Source: Imperialibacter sp964351395 (GTDB lineage Bacteria > Bacteroidota > Bacteroidia > Cytophagales > Cyclobacteriaceae). Taken from it: a stretch of DNA of 64,000 nucleotides. The DNA lies in NCBI GenBank assembly GCA_964351395.1, contig CAYGOF010000004.1, forward strand, positions 62,001-126,000. Reading direction: 5' to 3'. Made by a program: the position numbers and the translations under genes. Position 1 is the first letter of the stretch; the number at the start of each line of letters is the position of its first letter. The notes beneath the pieces are model-generated. The model ran no database searches. It worked only from the letters and a program-made list of their open reading frames with translations, and had not been told where the DNA came from. Below, one piece after another: positions 57,516 through 64,000 of this stretch.

Positions 57516-58723
57516 TGCAATTGGCGAATCCGTTATGGCTCTGGGGTTTGCTTGGACTACTTGTCCCATTGGCTATTCACTTGCTCAGCCGTAAGGAAGG
57601 GAAGGTGATCAAAGTGGGTAGCCTTCGCCATCTGTCAGATGCTACTACACGACAATTTAAAAGCCTAAAGCTCAACGAGATTTTACTGTTGGCATTAAGA
57701 AGTCTACTGATCACGTTGGTAGTGGCACTTTTAGGTGGGGCAATGGTTAAGTCAACGAACAAATTGCCCAAATGGGTGCTTTTAGAGAGAGGAGTGGAGA
57801 CTAGCAAAGAAGTGGGCCGCATGTTGGATAGCCTTATTAGCGACGGTTATGAAGTCCGTTATCTTGAAAAAGGGTTTCCAGTCCCGGATGATACGCTTCT
57901 CTCAACTGCGACACTCGATTACTGGTACCTGGCGGAAGAATTGGGCGAAATTGACCTTAAAGATGCTGTTATCTTTTCTAAAGCCAAATTATCAGGCTTT
58001 AATGGACAAAGAGCTTCAAAACCAGTCAATGCCAGCTGGTTTGATGTGCCGGTTGATAAAAATGAAAGTCCGTCAGTATACATTTCTGAAGGAGATAGTG
58101 CCTGGCAGGTAGAGTCTTCCAGTAACGAGAGTTTTGTGGAGTACTCAGTTTCTAAAGTAATAGCAAATGGACAGACGGCCTTAGCCAAAGGAGTGGAAGA
58201 AATTAAAATCGTCTACGATGATAAGCATGTCTATGATCAGCAAATTCTCGGCGCAGCATTAAGCGTAGTAAATAGCCTGCCTGGAATGGCATTAGAGATT
58301 GTGTCGGAAAAGGTTGACGCCTATACCAGTGGCACCGCAACGGTCGTATTCTGGTTGGCAGACGGGGAAACACCTCAGATGGATGGAAAATTGGTTTCGA
58401 TCGACGAGAAGGAGTCTGAAGATTTTTTGGTCAGGACTGGTCTGAAGCAATGGACCTTCAACGATCGGCTTAATAAAAAAACAGTACTGGAGCATCACCT
58501 TGTGATGAAGGTCGCAGCGCTATTGCAGACGGAATTACCATCTCAAGCGCAACATGACCATCGGGTAATGCCTGAGTCGTGGAGGTGGAGCAAAATCGAG
58601 TCTGGTGACGCAAATGGGCAGCTGGCCACCCTTGGTTTCGTTTCGATACATGAGTGGCTATTGGCCCTGTTGGTCATTACATTGATTACAGAAAGACTAG
58701 TAGCGGGGAGGAGGGGACAATGA
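57512..58723 (+). CDS. BatA-domain membrane protein
   Basis: A 403-residue protein. The N-terminal BatA domain is MMQLANPLWLWGLLGLLVPL, AIHLLSRKEGKVIKVGSLRH, with a second helix (LLLALRSLLITLVVALLGGA). A periplasmic region of about 300 residues follows and the C-terminus has one helix (EWLLALLVITLITERLVAG). BatA-domain proteins belong to MoxR/VWA (aerotolerance-type) operons. It overlaps both neighbours by four bases, so DUF58, BatA and the next gene are tightly coupled. Confidence 0.88.
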   Translation: MMQLANPLWLWGLLGLLVPLAIHLLSRKEGKVIKVGSLRHLSDATTRQFKSLKLNEILLLALRSLLITLVVALLGGAMVKSTNKLPKWVLLERGVETSKEVGRMLDSLISDGYEVRYLEKGFPVPDDTLLSTATLDYWYLAEELGEIDLKDAVIFSKAKLSGFNGQRASKPVNASWFDVPVDKNESPSVYISEGDSAWQVESSSNESFVEYSVSKVIANGQTALAKGVEEIKIVYDDKHVYDQQILGAALSVVNSLPGMALEIVSEKVDAYTSGTATVVFWLADGETPQMDGKLVSIDEKESEDFLVRTGLKQWTFNDRLNKKTVLEHHLVMKVAALLQTELPSQAQHDHRVMPESWRWSKIESGDANGQLATLGFVSIHEWLLALLVITLITERLVAGRRGQ

Positions 58724-60951
58724 TGAGACAAGACAGTCAAAGACTTAAACAGCTGCAGTTAAGTTACCTGGCTCTTCGCTTACTGGAAGTGATTTGTTTA
58801 GGTGTGGGAATTGCGTTTGTCTTGTTTGTACTGGGGCGCATGACTGGGCTGGGAGACATAGATGCGTTGGTGCTTTCAGGTACTGTTGGGATAGTTGTTG
58901 TTTTGCAAAGAGTGTATAAGCTTAGGCTGCATCAGTTAAACCAGCAGCGAATGGCTTCATTCGTGAATCGTTATTATCCTAACCTGGAGTGGAGTACAGA
59001 TTTACTGGTCTCAGATCAGCCATTGTCCGGCCTTCAACTTTTGCAAAGAGAAAAGGCACTTTCTCAGCTCTCGATACTGAGTAGCTGGAGATTCCCTAAT
59101 CAATTGATGGCGGCGGGATCTACTTTTGCGATCGGCCTGGTTTTGCTGTTGTTTGCTCCCACTCATTTAGAAAACAACGCTGACTCATCGACTTACCTGG
59201 CCAATAGGAAAGCAATCGAGAATGCTGGACTTGTTGAGCCAGCCCCTATCTTCATCGAGGGTGTAAGTGGCACCATCAATCCCCCTGATTACACAAGGCA
59301 GGCAAGCATTTCCTTCAAAAGCGCTGACATCAAGGCAGCAGAAGGAAGTGTGGTCAGCTGGCAAGTGCAATTTTCATCAGAACCAGAAAAGGCGATCATC
59401 GTTTTTTCAGGAGCCGACAGTCTGGAATTGACCCCAAATAATACATTGCTTGTCGGAAGTGCCAGAGTAGTGAGCAAAGGGTTTTATCAGGTTATATGGC
59501 TTGACAAATCGGAATGGAAAGCCAGTGACTTCTACAAACTTGAGGTGGTGTTGGACTCGCCGCCTCAATTAGCGGTGAAAGACATGCCTCAGTTTCAGGA
59601 GTTTGAGTGGTACGAAATTGAGAAAGTAAATGTGAAAGCTCAATTGTCCGACGACTACGGATTGAACGATGCGTACCTGATCGCTACCGTAGCCAAAGGA
59701 AGTGGGGAGTCAGTAAAGTTCCGCGAGGAAAAACTATCTTTTGATAAGCCCACCAATATTGTTGGAAAAAGGATCAATGCAGAGCGTTCGATTGATTTGA
59801 AGAAGATGGGGCTTGAGCCGGGAGACGAGCTATACTTTTACGTGGAAGCCTGGGACAATAAACGGCCGTTTCAACAGAGTGAAAGAACAGAGACCTATTT
59901 TCTTCAGTTGAAAGACACTGCTTCTTACCTGGTGTCGAGCGAAGGGGGGCTGGGCGTCGACTTAATGCCTGAATATTTCCGCAGCCAGCGTCAGATTATT
60001 ATTGATTCTGAAAAACTTGTAGCTGAGCGTGGAAAAATAAAGAAAGAGCTTTTTGACAATACCAGCAACGGCCTGGCCTATGATCAAAAGGTGTTGCGAC
60101 TCAGGTACGGACAATTCATGGGCGAGGAGTTCGAGTCCGGAGCGCCGGCCAACCACGACCACGAAGATGAAAGCCCATCAGCACCTGTCGATATGGAGGA
60201 AGCCGTAAAGCAGTTTGGGCATGCTCATGATACCGAAAACGAGCATAACCTCGTGCCGGCTAAAAAGGAAGATCATCACGATGCTGATGAGGAAAACCCA
60301 TTAGAAGCTTTTGCGCACATGCACGATAGCCAGGAAGAAGCAACCTTTTTCATAGAGTCTGTTAAAACGAAGCTGAGGGCGGCGCTTTCCATGATGTGGG
60401 ACGCAGAACTTCACTTAAGAATGAATAGCCCGGAAGAATCGCTGCCCTATCAATACAAAATTCTCAAACTGTTAAAAGAGATCAGCAATGACTCCCGGAT
60501 TTATGTACATAGGACTGGTTTCGATGCACCACCAATTAAGGAGGAAAAACGATTGACTGGCGATTTAGATGAAATCAAACCCGCTAGAGGTAGGTACAAT
60601 ACAGCCTTATTGAGATCATTCCCAAATACCAGGAAGGCTTTGTTGTTGCTCGAAAGATATATGCAAACATCATCGGTTATTCCGACTCAGGAGGAGAAAG
60701 CAGTGCTGCAGTTGGCAGGAAATGAAATGGCCCAAGAGGCCATTGAATCACCTGGAAGATACCTTGAAGGGATGAGCATGTTAAAGTCCCTGATTGATCA
60801 GGAAGAGGAAATGAACCAGGCAACTTTGGTAAGCTTGAGAAGTGTATTGTGGAACATGCTTCCTGCTGAGATCGCTGCTCCATCACTTATGTCAAGTCCG
60901 GCCAACAAGCTCGATCAGCAGTTTTTAAAGCAAATGGAGGCCAATGACTAG
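58720..60951 (+). CDS. DUF4175-like large membrane protein with a His-rich acidic segment
   Basis: About 743 residues. The start is ATG 58720 (or 58723), just after a strong AGGAGG site at 58709-58714; an earlier in-frame ATG at 58654 would overlap BatA by 70 bases. Three N-terminal membrane helices (LEVICLGVGIAFVLFVLGRM, LVLSGTVGIVVVLQRVY, FAIGLVLLLFAP) are followed by a large extracytoplasmic region with DUF4175-like strands (PPQLAVKDMPQFQEFEWYEI, KVNVKAQLSDDYGLNDAYLI) and a helical C-terminal half. Between about residues 477 and 545 it is rich in His, Asp and Glu (NHDHEDE, HAHDTENEH, EDHHDADEE, HMHDSQEE), suggestive of metal binding. It overlaps the next gene by eight bases. Confidence 0.8.
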   Translation: MMRQDSQRLKQLQLSYLALRLLEVICLGVGIAFVLFVLGRMTGLGDIDALVLSGTVGIVVVLQRVYKLRLHQLNQQRMASFVNRYYPNLEWSTDLLVSDQPLSGLQLLQREKALSQLSILSSWRFPNQLMAAGSTFAIGLVLLLFAPTHLENNADSSTYLANRKAIENAGLVEPAPIFIEGVSGTINPPDYTRQASISFKSADIKAAEGSVVSWQVQFSSEPEKAIIVFSGADSLELTPNNTLLVGSARVVSKGFYQVIWLDKSEWKASDFYKLEVVLDSPPQLAVKDMPQFQEFEWYEIEKVNVKAQLSDDYGLNDAYLIATVAKGSGESVKFREEKLSFDKPTNIVGKRINAERSIDLKKMGLEPGDELYFYVEAWDNKRPFQQSERTETYFLQLKDTASYLVSSEGGLGVDLMPEYFRSQRQIIIDSEKLVAERGKIKKELFDNTSNGLAYDQKVLRLRYGQFMGEEFESGAPANHDHEDESPSAPVDMEEAVKQFGHAHDTENEHNLVPAKKEDHHDADEENPLEAFAHMHDSQEEATFFIESVKTKLRAALSMMWDAELHLRMNSPEESLPYQYKILKLLKEISNDSRIYVHRTGFDAPPIKEEKRLTGDLDEIKPARGRYNTALLRSFPNTRKALLLLERYMQTSSVIPTQEEKAVLQLAGNEMAQEAIESPGRYLEGMSMLKSLIDQEEEMNQATLVSLRSVLWNMLPAEIAAPSLMSSPANKLDQQFLKQMEAND

Positions 60952-62731
60952 CTGGAACCTATCTTTTGATCCCTTGATGAACATTCATTTGATCATTTGG
61001 GGCCTTGTTTTACTCTTCATTTTCATCGGAGCATTGGAATGGAGGAGGAAATTAGGTCGAAGGTTGCTTAGGATGATATCCTTAACTGTCGCCTTTATTG
61101 GTCTTGCTGGAATTCTTCTCAGACCTCATTACCGAAGCGAAACGAAGCTCTCCGGAGCTATGATACTTACTAACAACTACAGCCCTGTAAGAGCTGATAG
61201 TTTACTAAGGCAGTATCCAGCACTATCTGTGTACAAAACTTCAGAATCGGCCAGCTTTGTGGGGGCGGTCGAACTCAGATCATTTCATACCTTAAAAGAA
61301 ATCCCGGAGTCGATTGACTTTGTTCTAGGCGACGGATTTCCGTCATATGTTTTTGAAGAGACTGATGACCTTCGTTACAGTTATTTACCATCAGAACCGG
61401 CTCATGGCATTCAGGCAATAAAAATGCCGGGCAAAGTAAGTGCCAATAGGCCCAACATCCTGAGTGGCCAGGCACATGCGTTGGAACAGGATAGCTGGAT
61501 CAAATGGAGTGGCCCAGAGGGGGTAATTGATTCCTTAAGACTAGTAGCCGGTGAGCAGGGTTTTTCATTTAGTTTTACACCAAAAGTATCCGGTAAGCTG
61601 GTATATGAACTAGGCCTTGAAGATAGCGCAGGCATCTTGCGAAATCGGTACCATGTACCTGTAGTAGTGGCCGAGGAACGCAAGCTATCTATTCTTTTTG
61701 TAGCTCAATTCCCCACTTTTGAGTCAAGGGACCTGAAGAACCTGCTAGCAGAACAAGGCCATGCTTTATCAATGCGCTACCAGTTGTCGAAAGGTAAGTT
61801 TCGCTACGAGTATGCTAACCAGGCTGAGTTTCCTTTTTCACGACTTACTTCAGCAGTTTTGAACGAAGCAGACCTACTTTTTATCGATCAGGCTTCGCTT
61901 GAGGCTTTAGGAACGCAGGAGAGAAATGTATTGAATAAAGCAGTTGAAAATGGCCTTGGTATCCTGATTGGCTTGTCTGAAGTCCCTGTTTCAAAAGCGA
62001 TTAAAAATTGGATTCCATTTGACCTTAAGGAATATAAGCAAGATACGATCGCTGTTGCGTTGGCCCCAGATAAAATAGCAATTCTTAATGGGTCGGGTCG
62101 GGTGTTCCAACCATCGGCTGAGTTGAATACCGTTTGGAAGGATAGTCAAAGTAACTCAATAGCAGCCTGGGGGTACAGTGGGCTAGGTAAAATTGGCAGT
62201 GCTTTATGGCAAAATAGCTACAGATTGATGCTAAAAGGGGAGGAGCTTGTTTATGTTCATTTGTGGATAGAACTAATAGAGGCAGTGGCAAGGAAGTCCT
62301 CTGCTCTTCATTCAGTTGAATGGCAAAGCAAAGCACCGTATTATGTTGACCAACCTATCGAACTGGCGATCATCAGTGCTTCACCAGTAGCTCCGGAAGT
62401 ATGGTGCAAAAATGGGCTTGTTCCATTGAAAGAAGACTGGCAAATTGAAAATGTTTGGCGGGGTACGATTTGGCCCTCTGCCTCTGGTTGGGACTCCCTT
62501 TTGGTAGGCGAAAATGCTGATGTAGAAAATTTCTTTGTCCATGACCAGCCCGATTGGCAAACTATTGCCACTTCACAGCAAGTAGCGATTACCGCTTTGT
62601 ATGCCGCTGGAACCCCTGACAATGCCTCTGTGGCTCGCACACAAATGATAAAACGGCCATTACCTCCAGCTATCTTTTATTTATTGCTCTTGTTGGGATT
62701 TGGCGGTTTGTGGCTAGCACCTAAGCTTTAG
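60944..62731 (+). CDS. Large membrane protein with GATase-like region, last gene of the MoxR operon
   Basis: A 595-residue protein with two N-terminal helices (IHLIIWGLVLLFIFIGALEW, RMISLTVAFIGLAGILLRP) and one C-terminal helix (AIFYLLLLLGFGGLWLAP), leaving about 500 residues outside. The middle (LSILFVAQFPTFESRDLKNL, ADLLFIDQASLEAL, GLGILIGLSEVPVSKAI) looks like the glutamine-amidotransferase-like Rossmann domain found in BatA-type partner proteins, without a visible catalytic Cys. It overlaps the previous gene by eight bases (ATGACTAG) and converges with the cytochrome peroxidase gene, sharing four bases. No precise family is assigned. Confidence 0.75.
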   Translation: MTSWNLSFDPLMNIHLIIWGLVLLFIFIGALEWRRKLGRRLLRMISLTVAFIGLAGILLRPHYRSETKLSGAMILTNNYSPVRADSLLRQYPALSVYKTSESASFVGAVELRSFHTLKEIPESIDFVLGDGFPSYVFEETDDLRYSYLPSEPAHGIQAIKMPGKVSANRPNILSGQAHALEQDSWIKWSGPEGVIDSLRLVAGEQGFSFSFTPKVSGKLVYELGLEDSAGILRNRYHVPVVVAEERKLSILFVAQFPTFESRDLKNLLAEQGHALSMRYQLSKGKFRYEYANQAEFPFSRLTSAVLNEADLLFIDQASLEALGTQERNVLNKAVENGLGILIGLSEVPVSKAIKNWIPFDLKEYKQDTIAVALAPDKIAILNGSGRVFQPSAELNTVWKDSQSNSIAAWGYSGLGKIGSALWQNSYRLMLKGEELVYVHLWIELIEAVARKSSALHSVEWQSKAPYYVDQPIELAIISASPVAPEVWCKNGLVPLKEDWQIENVWRGTIWPSASGWDSLLVGENADVENFFVHDQPDWQTIATSQQVAITALYAAGTPDNASVARTQMIKRPLPPAIFYLLLLLGFGGLWLAPKL

Positions 62732-63885
62732 CGATAGAAAGGATCACTAAATTTTTTATCTGTTATCAGGCTTTCGTCGGTGAGTGTATTCATAAAAGCC
62801 ACAAGGCCTTGTACTTCTTCTTCAGAAAGATGCAGTCTTATTTTGAGTCGATCATCAGGAAAAGGCTGTGGCTTCACTTCTGTTTGATAGTGCTCTACCA
62901 CTTGTTCCAGGGTTTCAAATCTGCCATCGTGCATATAGGGCGCAGTGAGCGCCACATTCTTAAGGGATGGTACTTTAAATTTCCCAATGTCTTCTTCCCG
63001 TCCTGTCGTTTTACCCACTCCCTTATCTTCATACACCACGTCTAGGCCAATATTGGTTGCCTCGGGTGCTGAAAAAGTAGGTGGGATGTGGCAGGAGGCA
63101 CAATTGCCTTTTTCCTCACTTATAAAAACCGACATACCAATGTTTTCCAATGCCGACAGTCCGCTTAGCGTGGTCTCAGCAGTTAGTTCTCCATTGTGTT
63201 TGGCAAGCGCCTTATCAAATTTGGATTGGTAGGATACCATTGATCGGATAAACTGTGCTATTGACTTGGCTATTCGTTCACTGGTCACAATTGAATCTCC
63301 GTATGCCTGCGCAAAAAGATATTTATAGTATTCTTCGTTCTGGAGTTTTATCTCCAATTCTTGCAGCGTCATGCCCATTTCGGTTTCATCCTGGATGGGC
63401 ATAAGGGCTTGTTCCTCAAGCGAAGAGGCTCTTTCGTCCCAAAAAAACTTTCCATTTTCATAGAAGGCTGCATTGGCCAGTCCCATAGAGTTTCTGCCGG
63501 TTTTGCCGCCTTCAAATCCATTGGATAGTGTCAAAGGGTCCGAGAAACCAAAAGCTTGCTGGTGACAGGAAGCACAGGAAATTGTATTGTTTCGTGATAG
63601 CTTGGTATCGTAAAAAAGAACCCTACCAAGTCTTGCTCCCTCATTGGTGATGGGGTTGTTTGATGGTGTGTTATCAGTTGACGCTACCTCCGCTTTATTA
63701 AGAAAGGAAGGTGTTTTCTGACTAGAAAAATTGGCGGGTGATGGGGCGATATTGAGTATGTCCGTTACATAGGTTGGGAGTGGAGCCTCCTTTTCTTCCT
63801 TTGAACAGGAAATAGTAGTCGCCAGAGCAGCAACTACCATTACTAAACGAATCGATTTTCTTATAACGGTTTTAGAAGATTTCAT
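62728..63885 (-). CDS. Di-heme cytochrome c peroxidase-family lipoprotein
   Basis: About 385 residues from ATG 63885 (MKSSKTVIRKSIRLVMVVAA), preferred over an ATG 13 codons upstream because it starts the signal peptide. ALATTISC is a lipobox, so the protein is lipid-anchored. Two CxxCH heme sites are present: TISCASCHQQAFGF and GNCASCHIPPTF. Further family blocks are LGRVLFYDTKLSRNNT, NAAFYENGKFFWDERASSLE and PSLKNVALTAPYMHDGRF. It reduces hydrogen peroxide, or oxidises a substrate as MauG-like relatives do, using electrons from periplasmic carriers. Confidence 0.93.
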   Translation of the reverse strand: MKSSKTVIRKSIRLVMVVAALATTISCSKEEKEAPLPTYVTDILNIAPSPANFSSQKTPSFLNKAEVASTDNTPSNNPITNEGARLGRVLFYDTKLSRNNTISCASCHQQAFGFSDPLTLSNGFEGGKTGRNSMGLANAAFYENGKFFWDERASSLEEQALMPIQDETEMGMTLQELEIKLQNEEYYKYLFAQAYGDSIVTSERIAKSIAQFIRSMVSYQSKFDKALAKHNGELTAETTLSGLSALENIGMSVFISEEKGNCASCHIPPTFSAPEATNIGLDVVYEDKGVGKTTGREEDIGKFKVPSLKNVALTAPYMHDGRFETLEQVVEHYQTEVKPQPFPDDRLKIRLHLSEEEVQGLVAFMNTLTDESLITDKKFSDPFYR

Positions 63886-64000
63886 TATGCTGCTTTCATT
63901 TGTTGAATTAGGACGTCTTTGCATTTTTTGAACGCTACAAGAGTCGACTTAATTTGGAATTATTCGATAAACTTCACCGGTAAAAGATAGTATAAGCGGT

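Noticed and set aside
58654..58719. Earlier ATG for the DUF4175-like gene
   Set aside because: It would overlap BatA by 70 bases, while ATG 58720 directly follows a strong AGGAGG site.

Overview
The window reads as chromosomal DNA of a Bacteroidota bacterium, most likely a marine-type member of the order Cytophagales. The evidence is the gene content: PadR-controlled FtsX-type permeases with an N-terminal prefix domain, a PorV/PorQ-like barrel protein, an IPExxxVDY protein next to pyruvate kinase, an HU-like protein of the Bacteroidota type, a Bacteroidota-style promoter (TTTG, 20 bases, TTTCTTTG) before acpP, and orphan response regulators. I cannot name the genus. No rRNA, tRNA or CRISPR array was seen.

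Layout. 1-5.4 kb: an accessory stretch with a cut-off permease gene, the decayed start of another permease, a MazF/ribbon-helix-helix toxin-antitoxin pair, a REP-associated tyrosine transposase (RAYT) with hairpins, and a PadR-permease pair. 5.4-14.4 kb: nitroreductase, a single-domain response regulator, outer-membrane proteins, a BamA/TamA-like barrel, yidD and an alpha-amylase. 14.4-15 kb: a PIN-domain toxin-antitoxin pair. 15.2-21.9 kb: core metabolism (nadE; acpP-fabF-rnc; an IPExxxVDY protein followed by pyk). The gap between acpP and the pyk pair has nested stems that could be a structured RNA.

22-27.5 kb is the most plastic part. It has a 153-bp inverted-repeat element before a DUF559 nuclease, a DinB-like lipid-free exported protein, and a decayed restriction locus (20-codon vsr stub, frameshifted HNH nuclease, two small genes). 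It then has an exact 15 x 22-nt degenerate tandem array, several dyads, an HU-like gene, and a second RAYT flanked by a 52-bp perfect palindrome and a 7 x 29-nt array.

27.5-46.3 kb: an unknown gene; the ATP-grasp/alpha-E/transglutaminase triad; a GMC oxidoreductase with a Tat-type small subunit; exported unknown proteins; a PHP-domain lipoprotein; a membrane-anchored metallo-beta-lactamase-fold enzyme; a second PadR-permease pair; and a six-PAS histidine kinase with its own response regulator.

46.7-62.7 kb is the main candidate for an undescribed system. Three TldD-type metalloproteases with twin-arginine-like N-termini and two TldE/PmbA partners lie in two terminated transcription units. 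They are followed on the same strand by a translationally coupled DUF4159-MoxR-DUF58-BatA-DUF4175-like-large membrane protein operon. I infer a membrane-associated chaperone/VWA machine working with TldD/E peptidases that may be exported as folded heterodimers. A di-heme cytochrome c peroxidase lipoprotein closes the window on the other strand.
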